NCBI GenBank assembly: GCA_011799875.1
Contig: CM022297.1
Coordinates: 521,214,941 to 521,278,940 of the forward strand
Length of the DNA: 64,000 nucleotides
Reading direction: 5' to 3'
Source: Thinopyrum elongatum
Lineage: Eukaryota; Streptophyta; Magnoliopsida; Poales; Poaceae
Both the position numbers and the translations under genes were made by a program. Under the pieces are notes generated by a model, which worked only from the letters and a program-made list of their open reading frames with translations, did not search any database and was not told the origin of the DNA. This document shows positions 10,459 through 23,198 of the stretch, piece after piece; the stretch's first letter is position 1; the number at the start of each line of letters is the position of its first letter.

Positions 10459-13400
10459 ATGGCCCGTGCTACCGTTCCCTTGAATTTTAATGCGTTCCTA
10501 GAGAAAGCTAAGTTGAAAGATCATGGTAGCAACTACACAGACTGGGTCCGTAACTTGAGGATTATCCTCATTGCTGCTCAGAAGAATTATGTCCTTGATG
10601 CACCGCTAGGTGAAAAGCCCCCTGCAGACGCAGAAGCTGATGTTATGAATGTCTGGCAAGCTAAATATGATGACTACTCGATAGTTCAGTGTGCCATGCT
10701 TTACGGCTTAGAATCGGGACTTCAAAGACGTTTTGAACGTCATGGACCATATGAGATGTTCCAGGAGTTGAAGTTAATATTTCAAGCAAATGCCCGAGTT
10801 GAGAGATATGAAATCTCCAACAAGTTCTATAGCTGCAAGATGGAGGAAAACAGTTCTGTCAGTGAACACATACTCAAAATGTCTGGGTATTACAATCACT
10901 TGACTCAGCTGGGAGTTAATCTTCCAGTTGATTGTGTCATTGACAGAGTTCTCCAGTCACTGCCACCAAGCTATAAAGGCTTCGTGATGAACTATAATAT
11001 GCAAGGGATGAACAAAACCATCGCCGAGCTCTTCGCAATGCTCAAGGCTGCGGAGGTAGAAATCAAGAAAGAGCATCAAGTGTTGATGGTTAACAAGACC
11101 ATTAGTTTCAAGAAAAAGGATAAAGGAAAGAAGGGGAAATTCAAGAAGGATGGCAAGCAAGTTGCTACTCCCGGGAAGAAACCCAAGTCTGGACCACAGC
11201 CTAAAACTGAGTGCTTCTACTGCAAAGGGACTGGACACTGGAAACGGAACTGCCCCAAGTATTTGGCAGATAAGAAGGATGGCAAAGAGAACAAAGGTAT
11301 ATTTGATATACATGTTATTGATGTGTACCTTACTAATGCTCGTAGTAGCGCCTGGGTATTTGATACTGGTTCTGTTGCTCATATTTGCAACTCGAAATAG
11401 GGGCTACGGATTAAACGAAGATTGGCTAAGGACGAGGTGACGATGCGCGTCGGAAATGGTTCCAAGGTTGATGTGATCGCCGTCGGCATGCTACCTCTAC
11501 ATCTACCTTCGGGATTAGTTTTAGACCTGAATAATTGTTATTTGGTGCCAGCGTTGAGCATGAACATTATATCTGGATCTTGTTTAGTGCGAGATGGTTA
11601 TTCATTTAAATCGGAGAATAATGGTTGTTTTATTTATATGAGTAATATCTTTTATGGTCATGCAACCTTGAAGAGTGGTCTATTTTTATTGAATCTCGAT
11701 TGTGATGATACACATATTCATAATATTGATGCCAAAAGATGCAAAGTTAATAATGATAGTGAAACATATTTGTGGCACTGCCGTTTAGGTCATATTGGTG
11801 TAAAGCGCAAGAAGAAACTCCATGCTGATGGACTTTTCGAATCACTTGATTATGAATCATTTGATGCTTGCGAACCATGCCTCATGGGCAAGATGACTAA
11901 AACTCCGTTCTCCGGAACAATGGAGCGAGCTACTGACTTATTGTAAATAATACATACCGATGTATGCGGTCCGATGAGTATTGAGGCTCGCGGCGGGTAT
12001 CGTTATTTTCTGACCTTCACAGATGATTTAAGCAGATATGGGTATATCTACTTGATGAAACGCAAGTCTGAAACATTTGAAAGGTTCAAAGAATTTCAGA
12101 GTGAAGTGGAGAATCATCGTAACAAGAAAATAAAGTTTCTACGATCTGATCGTGGAGGCGAATATTTGAGTTACGAGTTTGGCCTTCATTTAAAGCAATG
12201 TGGAATAGTTTCACAACTCACACCACCTGGAACACCACAGCGTAATGGTGTGTCTGAACGTCGTAACCGTACTTTATTAGATATGGTGCGATCTATGATG
12301 TCTCTTACTGATTTACCACTATCGTTTTGGGGTTATGCATTAGAGACAGCTGCATTCACGTTAAATAGGGCACCATCTAAATCCGTTGAGACGACACCGT
12401 ATGAACTGTGGTTTGGCAAGAAACCTAAGCTGTCGTTTCTTAAAGTTTGGGGTTGCGATGCTTATGTGAAAAAGCTTCAGCCTGATAAGCTCGAACCCAA
12501 ATCGGAGAAGTGCGTCTTCATAGGATACCCAAAAGAAACTGTTGGGTACACCTTCTATCACAGATCCGAAGGCAAGATTTTTGTTGCTAAAAATGGATCC
12601 TTTCTAGAGAAAGAGTTTATCTCGAAAGAAGTGAGTGGGAGGAAAGTAAAACTTGATGAGGTAACTGTACCTCCTCTCAATTTGGAAAGTAGTTCATCAG
12701 AGAAATCTGTTCCCGTGATGCCTACACCAACTAGAGAAGAAGCTAATGATGATGATCATGAAACTTCAGATCAAGTTAATACTGAACCACATAGATCAAC
12801 CAGAGTACGATCCACTCCAGAGTGGTACGGTAATCCTATTCTGGAAGTCATGTTACTAGACCATTGCGAACCTACGAACTATGAAGAAGCAATGATGAGC
12901 CCAGATTCCGAAAAATGGCTTGAGGCCATGAAATCTGATATAGGATCCATGTATGAGAACAAAGTATGGACTTTGGTGGACTTGCCCGATGATCGGCAAG
13001 CCATTGAGAATAAATGGATCTTCAAGAAGAAGACGGACGCTGATGGTAATATCACTGTCTACAAAGCTTGACTTGTCGCAAAAGATTTTCGACAAGTTCA
13101 AGGGGTTGACTACGATGAGACTTTCTCACCCGTAGTGATGCTTAAGTCTGTCCGAATCATGTTAGCAATTGTCGCATTTTATGATTATGAAATCTGGCAA
13201 ATGGATGTCAAAACTGCATTCCTTAATGGATATCTTAAAGAAGAGCTGTATATGATACAACCAGAAGGTTTTGTCGATCCTAAAGGTGCTAAAAAGGTGT
13301 GCAAGCTCCAGCGATCCATTTATGGACTGGTGCAAGCATCTCGGAGCTGGAATATACGCTTTGATAGTGTGATCAAAGCATATGGTTTTATACAGACTTT

Positions 13401-14403
13401 TGGAGAAGCCTGTATTTACAAGAAAGTGAGTGGGAGCTCTGTAGCATTTCTAATATTATATGTGGATGACATATTGTTGATTGGAAATGATATAGAATTT
13501 CTGGATAGCATAAAAGGATACTTGAATAAAAGTTTTTCAATGAAAGACCTCGGTGAAGCTGCTTATATATTAGGCATCAAGATCTATAGAGATAGATCAA
13601 GACGCTTAATTGGACTTTCACAAAGCACATACCTTGATAAAGTTTTGAAGAAGTTCAAAATGGATCAGTTAAAGAAAGGGTTCTTGCCTGTGTTACAAGG
13701 TGTGAAGTTGAGTCAGACTCAATGCCCGACCACTGCAGAAGATAGAGAGAAAATGAAAGTCATTCCCTATGCCTCAGCCATAGGTTCTATCATGTATGCT
13801 ATGCTGTGTACCAGACCTGATGTGTGCCTTGCTATAAGTCTAGCAGGGAGGTACCAAAGTAATCCAGGAGTGGATTACTGGATAGCGGTCAAGAACATCC
13901 TGAAGTACTTGAAAAGAACTAAGTATATGTTTCTCGTTTATGGAGGTGACAAAGAGCTCGTCGTAAACGGTTACGTCGATGCTAGCTTTGACACTGATCC
14001 GGATGACTCTAATTCGCAAACCGGATACGTGTTTATATTGAATGGTGGAGCTGTCAGTTGGTGCAGTTCCAAGCAAAGCGTCATGGCGGGATCTACGTGT
14101 GAAGCGGAGTACATAGCTGCTTTGGAAGCAGCAAATGAAGGAGTCTGGATGAAGTAGTTCATATCCGATCTAGGTGTAATACCTAGTGCATCGGGTCCAA
14201 TGAAAATCTTTTGTGACAACACTGGAGCAATTGCCTTGGCGAAGGAATCCAGGTTTCACAAGAGAACCAAACACATCAAGAGACGCTTCAACTCTATCCG
14301 TGATCAAGTCAAGGAGGGAGACATAGAGATTTGCAAAATACATACGGATCTAAATATAGCAGACCCGTTGACTAAGCCTCTTCCACGAGCAAAACATGAT
14401 TAG
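10459..14403 (+). pseudogene. Copia-1 gag-pol polyprotein with four in-frame stops
   Basis: One reading frame of 1,315 codons runs from ATG 10459 (peptide MARATVPLNF) to the stop at 14401, with no frameshift. It is interrupted by nonsense codons at 11398 (TAG), 11944 (TAA), 13069 (TGA) and 14155 (TAG). Domains in order: gag, with zinc knuckle CFYCKGTGHWKRNC (11212-11253); protease with DTGS (Asp codon 11362); integrase with the HCRLGH...CEPC zinc region (about 11776-11890) and catalytic Asp 11959, Asp 12148 and Glu 12256 (35 residues apart); reverse transcriptase with YVDD (13459-13470); RNase H (about 13965-14330, including CEAEYIA). In the family the polyprotein packages RNA, copies it and integrates the DNA. 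The stops at 11398 and 13069 fit C-to-T change of CAG and CGA codons. All catalytic residues listed are still present, so decay is recent. Confidence 0.95.
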
Positions 14404-14464
14404 CACCAAGACTCCATGGGTGTTAGAATCATTACAATGTAATCTAGATTATTGACTCTAGTGC

Positions 14465-14475
14465 AAGTGGGAGAC
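14465..14475 (+). other. Polypurine tract of Copia-1
   Basis: AAGTGGGAGAC lies directly before the 3' LTR, the usual plus-strand primer position. The same tract occurs reversed before the Copia-2 3' LTR (56683 onwards). Confidence 0.8.
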
Positions 14476-16209
14476 TAAAGGAAATATGCCCTAGAGGCAA
14501 TAATAAAGTTGTTATTTATATTTCCTTATATCATGATAAATGTTTATTATTCATGCTAGAACTGTATTAACCGGAAACTTGATACATGTGTGGATACATA
14601 GACAAAACACAGTGTCCCTAGTAAGCCTCTACTAGACTAGCTCGTTAATCAAAGATGGTTAAGTTTCCTGACCATAGACATGAGTTGTCATTTGATGAAC
14701 GGGATCACATCATTTGATAAGACCCATCCGTTAGCTTAGCATAATGATCGTTAAGTTTTATTGCTATTGCTTTCTTCATAACTTATACATGTTCCTCTGA
14801 CTATGAGAATATACAACTCTCGAATACCGGAGGAACACCTTGTGTGCTATCAAACGTCACAACGTAACTGGGTGATTATAAAGATGCTCTACAGGTGTCT
14901 CCGAAGGTGTTTGTTGAGTTGGCATAGATCGAGATTAGGATTTGTCACTCCGTGTATCGGAGAGGTATCTCTGGGCCTTCTCAGTAATGCACATCAAGAT
15001 AAGCCTTGCAAGCAATGTGATCAATGAGTTGCTCACGGGATGATGCATTACGGAAACGAGTAAAGAGACTTGCCGGAAACGATATTGAACTAGGTAGGAA
15101 GATACCGACGATCGAATCTCGGGCAAGTAACATACCGATGACAAAGGGAACAAACGTATGTTGTTATGTGGTTTGACCGATAAAGATCTTCGTAGAATAT
15201 GTAGGAACCAATATGAGCATCCAGGTTCCGCTATTGGTTATTGATCGGAGATGTGTCTCGATCATGTCTACATAGTTCTCGAATCCGTAGGGTCCGCACG
15301 CTTAACGTTCGATGACGATTTGTATTATGAGTTATGTGTTTTGGTGACCGAAGTTTGTTCGGAGTCCCGGATGAGATCACGGACATGACGAGGAGTCTCG
15401 AAATGGTCGAGAGGTAAAGACTGATATATTGGAAGGTTATGTTCGGGCACCGGAATGGTTTCGGAAAGGTTCGGACATTTTTCGGAGTACCGGGAGGTTA
15501 CCGGAACCCCCCGGGGGACTATTGGGCCTTCATGGGCCCTAGTGGAGAGAGGTGGCCGGCGGCCAGGTGGTGGCGCGCGCCCCCCAAGCCCAAACCGAAT
15601 TGTACTAGGGGTGGGGGGCGTGGCCCCCCTTTCCTTCTTCTCCTCCACCTCTTTCCCCTTCCCCCCTTCTCCGGAAAGGAAAGGGAATCCTACTAGGACC
15701 GGGAGTCCTAGTAGGGTAGGACTCCCCCCTTTTGGCGCGCCCCCTCTAGGCCGGCCGCCTCCTCCCCCCCTCCTTTATATACGGAGGCGGGGGGCACCCC
15801 AAAGACACACCAAGATTTCTCTTAGCCGTGTGCGGTGCCCCCTCCACAGTTTACTCCTCCGGTCATAGCGTCGTAGTGCTTAGGCGAAGCCCTGCGCGGA
15901 TCACATCACCAACACCATCACCACGCCGTCGTGCTGACGGAACTCTCCCTCGACCCTCTACTGGATCAAGAGTTCGAGGGACGTCATCGAGTTGAATGTG
16001 TGCTGAACACGGAGGTGCCATACGTTCGGTACTTGAATCGGTTGGATCGTGAAGACGTTCGACTACATCAACCGCGTTAACCTAACGCTTCCGCTTTCGG
16101 TCTACGAGGGTACGTAGACACACTCTCCCCCTCTCGTTGCTATGCATCTCCTAGATAGATCTTGCGTGAGCATAGAATTTTTTTGAAATTGCATGCTACG
16201 TTCCCAACA
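14476..16209 (+). repeat. 3' LTR of Copia-1
   Basis: 1,734 bp, nearly the same as the 5' LTR. It starts TAAAGG (TG changed to TA, damaging the terminal dinucleotide) and ends CCCAACA, followed by TSD GTTGT. Confidence 0.95.
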
Positions 16210-16688
16210 GTTGTTGTCTTCAATTGCTTTGCAGTCTAACACTATTGGCTCTCCAGTTCTTCGTCTTGCTGTCAAGGTTTGTTTTTGTGCCTCAGTTTTT
16301 TGTTTCGTCACACCATGTTACTGTGCATTACTTATTGCTTCATTATGCTAACTGACCGGGTGTTGCGTGCTTGTTTTTTTGTGCTTTCTTTTCTTATGCT
16401 GCTTACTTTCTTTATACCGTTTCCTATCCTTATGGCTCTGTTCTTTCTTCTTAGTGAAAAAGGCTAAACGATTACTTATCCTGTGATCTGTTCTAAGAGA
16501 AAAAAATTATGCCGTCTAAGTGTATCTCTATTCAGCTGGTTTATTCAAAAAACATAGCGTACAAATTCCTGTAGGTGTCTACATAGAACTGCAACGCTTT
16601 CAGTCCCACCAAGACCGCCTGATTAGATAAAATCTAGAAGCAGCCACAAGCTGCCAATTATAATAACCTTGACATTTTTTGCTTGCAG

Positions 16689-16824
16689 CAAATCACTATA
16701 AAAAAGAAGGAGGTGGATACAAGTATGGAATCTGACATTGTCCCTGTTAGTGCTAATAGATCCAAGCACGCAAAGAAACAAACGATTTTACAGACCGGAT
16801 ACCGTAGCGAAATCAACAAAGAAG
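16689..16824 (+). pseudogene. Exon-like block of unknown gene
   Basis: It lies between TTGCAG and GTAAAT. It is open for 45 codons (starting QITIKKKEV, later RSKHAKKQTILQTGYRSE), in phase with the split exon upstream. The composition is basic and the family is not recognised. Confidence 0.3.
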
Positions 16825-16884
16825 GTAAATCTGCATGAAGAAAAATAATGTTGTTTATTACTTTCTTTTCTCCTACTGATTTCT

Positions 16885-16967
16885 CTTTTTAAACCATCTT
16901 TGGTCAGCACCTAAATACGCATGGAAGAGGATCACTTTTTAAACCATCTTTGGTCAGCACCTAAATA
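16885..16967. repeat. Tandem duplication of about 49 bp
   Basis: The block TTTTTAAACCATCTTTGGTC plus AGCACCTAAATA occurs twice, at 16885-16918 and 16934-16967. Confidence 0.75.
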
Positions 16968-17039
16968 TGCCATACTACTGCTTTGTTGAATCACATGGAT
17001 TTTTAAGAACTAGCGTACCTCGCTGAGATTTTTTAATTA

Positions 17040-17480
17040 CTTGAAAACATTATTGAAAAACATGGATTTTTGGATAAATAAATTTGGAAAATTCACGAAC
17101 ATGCATAAAAAAATTGGATAATGCAAAAAAGTTAATGCATTCAAATAGTTGACAAATTGAAAAAAAAGTTCATGAAAATGAAAAAAGTGCACTAATTCAT
17201 GAAAATAGTTTACAACAATGAAAAACGATCATGTGTTTGAAAAAGTTCCCGGATTTGAAACAAAAGTTCATCAAACTTGAAAAAATGTTCATTAATTTTA
17301 AAAATTCATTCATTTGAAAAAAAGTTCATGAATTTGAAAAAGATTCATCGATTTTTGATAGATGTCACAAATTTGGAAACAAGTTGTCAATTTTTGAAAT
17401 GAGTTTATGAAATTGAAAAAAAGTTCATTGATTTTCAGGAAAAGTTGACAAATTTTTTGAACAAAGTTTGCTAATTAAGT
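17040..17480. repeat. A-rich periodic low-complexity repeat
   Basis: Degenerate units of about 20 bases built on GTTCATGAATTTGAAAAA repeat across the stretch. No coding potential. Confidence 0.65.
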
Positions 17481-18530
17481 AAAAGAAAAAAAGGAAACAC
17501 GGAAAAATCACAGGAAAAACGGCGAAATAGAACAAGAAAAATCAGAAAGAAAAAATATATAAAGACGTCATGTTTTTTTAAGCTCTATGATTGAAGAAGA
17601 GAAAAAAAGAAATAATTTTGCACAAAAGAAGAAGCTGCCGGACTGAACGAGGAGGGTTGGAGTTCCAATCCTCCCATACACATATTTTTTTAGGTTGATC
17701 TTTAGAAAGAACAAAAAATGAAAATGGGCCGAGCCCAGCACTGTGTTGCGCCTTCAGCGTCAAATAGGAATGCACACTGTCCCAGCACGAAGGCCCACCT
17801 GCCAGCCACCGCGAACCTCCAAGTAGCATGAGGATCGGCCTGATTAGCCATGCATAAACTTGGAGAACCACATAAACTTGGAGGGGATTTAGAATGTTTT
17901 TGCCAACATTTTGTCATATTATAGAAAATAAACAGAATAAGATGTTAACAACAAAGGGGCCAACATTTTCAGAACCAGGTCTCTGCTTGGAGGCTCCAAG
18001 ATTACAACTGTCATATGTTCAATTATTTTGCCAATCTACCAGCAGTGTTGGCCACAATCACCTTCGTCAAGGCAAGTTCAATATTGTATATCGGAAGACA
18101 ACTCCATTATCTTACATCTCCATACCTCTCCAATTTAAGCACCAGTTATTTTTTTATCATGTACCATGCCAAGGAGAAACAACTAGAAATTGTAAGACGC
18201 AACTAAAATCCTGTGCTGAGTACATACGACCTGAGCAAAAAAAGTGGCAAGCCCTGAAATGATTGCACCTTGCAAAGCCTAACATTCATGAAGCACAACA
18301 ATCATGAGAATCAGCAATTTGACAGCATAAAAGATGCTTCAGAATCAGTATAATATTAGAAACATCATTCAAATAACATATATTATAACATGTAAATTGC
18401 AATTTCGGTGTTGTTTTTATAGTAAGAAACGTTTATATGTTAGAGAAACTCATACAAAGTTCTCAGAGTTATAAATGGCTTTAAAATTTACACGAGTCAA
18501 ATTCAACATGCGGGAACAAAGCGATTGTAA
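17481..18530. other. Unassigned intergenic sequence
   Basis: No recognisable gene, repeat border or RNA. Short open frames here lack family motifs. Confidence 0.4.
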
Positions 18531-21493
18531 GAGCATATCTAGTAGACCCCGTAAAACGCTGACCCGCAAAATGCGTATACAGTTCGCGGAAAAACGGTTT
18601 TGCGGGCCAGCGCGGGCAGCGGCAGAGTCAGACCCCGCAAAACGGACCCGTAAAAAAGGATATTCGCGGAATATGCTCTTTTACGGGTCGGCTTTGCGGG
18701 GTCTGCTCGGGCGCCGCCCCCGCTGGCCCGCAAATCCGAAATTTGCATTTCAATTTCACACATGAAAATACATTTCTTTGCTTTTTTATTTTCTTCAACG
18801 GCATTGGATGCAAAGTAATTCACCAAATCTTTGCTAGAATAGTAAGACCAAAGAAAACAAGAACCACAATTATACATTTTAGAAGATATCCAACTTCCAT
18901 AACTGCTCCCACTAGTTGGACCAATTTCTTCTCCATACATTGGTTGTTGATCTGTGGATTCTTTTTTTTTTTTTTGCGAAAAGATCTGCGGATTCTTGAT
19001 CTTGCATTCTTCAATCTTCTTTTTTGGTTCTTAAGAAGTAGACGTTGCTTCCCCTCTACTTTCTTCTCTAATTGCACATGCAGCCGCATCATTAGCCTCA
19101 ATTCTACTAAGGAGTGCACGAACATCTATTAAGTTTCTTTCTATCAATAAATCAATGTATTCGCCTTCCCAAAACCAAAATGAGCATCCATCTTCCTACA
19201 CATATGACGATGTTCAAAATGAGCTTTCGAAATTGAACCAAAGAATACGGTGAAAAAGCTGAATGGAAACATGAGCGGCATCGGCGAGCCGCTGCGCGAG
19301 CGCCGAGCCCGGCGGCCGGCCGGCCGAATTCTTGCCGGCAAACCGACGTCGGCGGCTACAGGACGAACCCGTACCTGCATGCGGCGCTGGGGCTTTGCCG
19401 GGGCTGCGCGGGGTGCTCCCAGACTAATTGTAACATCCCCAGATGTTAACCCTGTCATCAAGCTAATTAATGTGCCATGTCATCATATTTTACTAAGTCA
19501 AAATGACACTTGTCTCAAATTCAAATTCAAAATCAAAGTGAAATTTAAAGCTGGACAAAAGTTGCTGGAAAAATGTTCATCAGTTAGCAAATATTCCATA
19601 ACATTTATTTGTTAAGGAATACAACATTCCACTTGAGCAAAGATGAGCATCAGCAATTATAACAGCACCATTTCAGCATTTCTAAATTCTATTCTATTTT
19701 TGTAAAATACAAATGAGTTCCCAAAAATCCCCAAACTTTTTGTGGCAATGCTGGAAATTGCAATACACTTGTGTGAACAAGATTCACACTTGAACAAATT
19801 CAATTGGCAGCTCATTTAAATCAAAAATCCTCTCTGTAAATAGAAAACAGAAAAAGGAGTTAGAGAAAAGAAAGGAGGGAGGCCACTGTGGCCTCGGCCC
19901 AGCGCCACAGGCACGACCCAGCCCACCAGGATCGTCTCCCTCCTCCCCGTGTCAGCGCGTGCACGCATCCGAGCCGGCGATGGCCAGCTGTTGGCCATCC
20001 CCGGCGCCGCTGCCGCCGCGATGGGGATAAGGTCGACCCAGGGCACTCCTCTAGGCTAACCCTAGCCCCACTCCTCCCTGTTCCCCTCCTCTCTCTCGAT
20101 CCGGCTCATCCCGAACGCAGTCGCTGCCGTTGTCGCGTCGATCCCGCGGCCATCGGCCACTGCACGCCTCGCCGCTACGTCGTAGAGGATCGCCGTCGTC
20201 CGCTGCGTCTTCAGACGCCACCAGTTGGAGCCGGGATCCACTGCTCCGAGCCTGGCGACATCTTCTTCTTCCTCGGGCCGCCGTCGACCATCTTCGATTC
20301 CGGTAGCCGTGCTACGCTACTAAGCCTCCGACGGCCACCGTGTGCCCCGCGGTGAGCTCCTCCACCTCCTCCTCCTCCACATTTGGCCGCGCACGCTCAC
20401 TAGCTAGCTGCTACGCTACGCCCGAACACGCTGCCTCCGACGAACTCGCCGCCGTGGCCTCCGTCACAGTCACGCGCGGCCGAGCCCAGCATCGAGCTCC
20501 TGGAGCTCGTGCGAACTCAACGCGACCCCTAGCACGCCTTCCTGTGCCGAGCAGCGCTGGATCCACTGACACCCGACTCCGGCGTCCGCCGGCGACAAAC
20601 TAGCGCTCGACTCCGGCTGTTTTAGCTCGCGTTAGTACCGCAGATCGATGCGGGATGTTGTCCCCGTTCGAACGAGACCAACCGCCGTCGTTTTGGGCGC
20701 CGGATGGCGATTTCCGATGAGGTCCGTGGCTGCGCCGCCGCAATTTTGGCCGCCGGAGCAACTCCAGCGAAGCCGCCGACGTGGACGCGTGGGACCCGCT
20801 CCAAAGCCACTGCCAGTGGGCCCTGGGGGTCCCAGTTGACTGGGTTGACCCAGTCAAGTGCTGACTGGGCAGCCCAGTGTCACTGACACAAGGGCCCCAC
20901 CACGTTTTTATTAACTAAAAATATTTTTATAAATAGCAGATAGTTAATTAAGTTAGTTAGTCACTGACAGGTGGGGTCCAGTAGTTAATTAGAATTAGTT
21001 TAGCTTAATTTAAACTCTGTTTTAACAACAGAGGCTGACATGTGGGGCCCACTGGTCAGGTTTGACCTGGTCAGTGCGGTTGTTGACTGCTGATGTCATC
21101 CCCGCGTCATGCTGACGTCATAACTCTTTTCTGTTAATAAAAATAATTTCAGAAATAGTTTAAATCTTTGAAAATTCATAACTTTTAAATCGTAGCTCAG
21201 ATCGAAGAACTTTCTACATGAAAGTTGATCAGAACGACGAGACGAAGCTGACCATGTCGTCTATTTCTGTGACGGGACCCTCTACGGAGGTGAACCCGTA
21301 ACCTTTAGCCTGTTTCCGGTAGATGAATAGTGCATAACTACCGGTTAATAATTCCAACTTAAACCCTAAAATAACTAATATGACTTAGACATATGTTTAG
21401 GCAACCCTGCACTGCATTATATCATAGCATGCTCTGTGTTGCATATATTTGCTGTATATTTATTTGTTTCCTCCCTCTTTTCTCTCCCGATAG

Positions 21494-21595
21494 ACCCCGA
21501 CGTCGACGTAGCTCCCGAGACCGACGCAGCTATGGAGTACGACTACGTCCCCGACGACACCGTTGACGACCTTGCCCTTGCCGCAGAGCAACCAG
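21494..21595 (+). other. LTR mini-exon alpha (5' LTR)
   Basis: A 102-base block between acceptor-like GATAG and GC-type donor CCAG|GCAAGC. In one frame it encodes an acidic peptide (APETDAAMEYDYVPDD, ending AAEQP). The same block occurs at 28291-28392, 59156-59245 (90 bases) and, reversed, 38604-38693 (90 bases). Start and end phases are the same in all four, and length differences are multiples of three. Function unknown; transcription not shown. Confidence 0.45.
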
Positions 21596-21910
21596 GCAAG
21601 CACCCCCCCTTTTGAGCATTCCGATATTGCCTATTCTCTTCTCCCTTATGCTTGCATTAGAATTGCTGCTGTTACTGTTATCCTATATCTGCTGCATAGC
21701 CTGTTTATTGTAACCTGCTTTTGTTACCTACCTGTTTGTCCTAAACTGCTTAGTATAGTCTGGGTAGAGACCCATCAGAGACCCCCACCTTGTCCCAACT
21801 GCCCCGCTGGATTATCAAAAGACCCGATCAACGGGATTGAAGACCAGGCCCCGGCACCGCACATCACTTCCCTCTTAGTTGCTCGACACTACTGGGTTAC
21901 TATCGAGTGC

Positions 21911-22112
21911 CGAGGGTGATACCTCGTTAGCACTTCTGATGTTAACCTTGTAGGTTAGTTAATCGGTCGTGGTCGGCGAGGGTGATTCCTCCTACACCAC
22001 CCCCGATAACGACGTCGTCGTATGACTTCTCAAGAGTGGACCCCGAGGGTGATTCCTCCTTCGTTCACCTTGACGTTAACATCAGGTGGGATTCCATCGA
22101 GGGTGATTCCTC
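21911..22112 (+). repeat. Array of four GAGGGTGATWCCTC hairpin motifs (5' LTR)
   Basis: Copies start at 21911, 21977, 22044 and 22098 (spacing 66, 67, 54). Each has a GAGG/CCTC stem around GTGATT or GTGATA. Matching arrays are at 28708-28909 and 59554-59756 and, reversed, with three copies at 38145-38291. Confidence 0.8.
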
Positions 22113-23198
22113 AGGGTTCCCCCTTTGGTGTTAGACACACGGTTACTATTGTTACTATGACTTTACACTGAACCATGTTATTAAAGACGGGTCGGCCCTG
22201 AGGGGTACCCGCGCGAGCTTAATTGCGAGTGATGAGGAGTCGGCTTGACCTGGAGGGTGCCCGCGAGATAAACACGAGGCGTGGCCGGGCATTCTTAGCC
22301 CTTGCCGCAAGTCCTCGAGACGGGGCGACGGGGTCACACCGATCGTGAGTCTCTGCTCGTTTCCGCGTGCTCCTTATCCACTAACGGTTTGGATATTTGA
22401 TCCGAGGGGCCTCTGGCCTGATAGCACTAACCATCACGTGGGCATAGTATGGGCGTTCTGCGTCGTATACTTCAGCCGAAGCTTAATGGACGTCAGCGAC
22501 TGAGCGGCGCGCCGTGTTGGACTGGTAACACCCTGCGCTTGTATAAGGGGGGCTAGGTCTGCTCTCGGCTGAGAACGTAACGTGCAGGAGTTCCCGGGGC
22601 GATGGCCCAAGACCCCTGGGGGCATAGGTTTAGTCCGGCGTGCTGATCTCTCTGTTAAGTATTCGGTCGGGTTGCGGCGTATCGTTTGGCTGAGGCCGGG
22701 CATGACCCAGTAAAGTGTTTCCGGCCGGAGTTAAGCGAGCATGGTGGGTAACTTGGTGCACCCCTGCAGGGAAGAACTAATCTATCGATAGCCAGTCCTA
22801 CGGTAACAGACACTCGGAGTTGTATCCCGATCGGTACAACTAGAACTGGTTACTTGAGATGATAACTGGATAGTATGGCTCTGGGATTGCTTTCTCGAAG
22901 GGAGTCGAGAAAGGATCTCTGGGCGAGGTTGTTGACACTACTACTTCTACTGCTTTACTTTATGCTAATCTACACTCTTCTAATGCTGCAAGACCGCTGA
23001 AGATGATGAAGATGTTAGTCTTCGATAGGACTAGTCCTTCTCTCTTTATTCTGGCATTTCTGCAGCCCTGTCCACATATACAGCCTCCCTTTGAAAATGT
23101 TGCATATGTAATATAGATCCTTGCTTGCTGAGTACTTCGGATGAGTACTCACATTTGCTTTGCTTTCCTTTTTCCCCATATCCTTTTGGTGCGACCAG

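Larger units (their letters stand above)
7488..16209 (+). mobile_element. Copia-1: full-length Copia LTR retrotransposon (BARE/WIS/Angela-like)
   Basis: Two LTRs (7488-9231 and 14476-16209) bracket a primer-binding site, a gag-pol frame and a polypurine tract in the order expected of Ty1/Copia (integrase before reverse transcriptase). The five bases GTTGT stand at both outer edges (7483-7487 and 16210-16214), so the ends are intact and it arrived as one insertion. LTRs start TGAAGGAAATATG (5'; TAAAGG in the 3' copy) and end CCCAACA. The gag-pol has four nonsense codons, so it is not self-sufficient. The exact family name is not certain. Confidence 0.95.
7475..16276 (+). pseudogene. Putative exon split by Copia-1 (7475-7487 + 16215-16276)
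   Basis: With Copia-1 and one TSD copy removed, the sequence between TTTTGCAG and AAG|GTTTGT is a 75-base block, open in one frame for 25 codons and ending NTIGSPVLRLAVK. The next block, 16689-16824 (after TTGCAG, before GTAAAT), is open for 45 codons in the matching phase. I do not recognise the protein. The call rests on splice-like borders and phase only. If it is a real exon, the Copia insertion has destroyed the gene. Confidence 0.3.

Noticed and set aside
17894..18262. 122-codon plus-strand frame
   Set aside because: No recognised motif, no splice or promoter context, and ordinary length for AT-rich chance frames.
19888..20355. 155-codon frame in GC-rich LTR part
   Set aside because: The related LTR at 26712 has a frame of different length and peptide after small indels, so the frame is not conserved.
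21911..22112. Evenly spaced short repeats resembling a CRISPR array
   Set aside because: Repeats are only about 15 bases with 40-55 base spacers shared between copies of the LTR, in a plant genome without cas genes.
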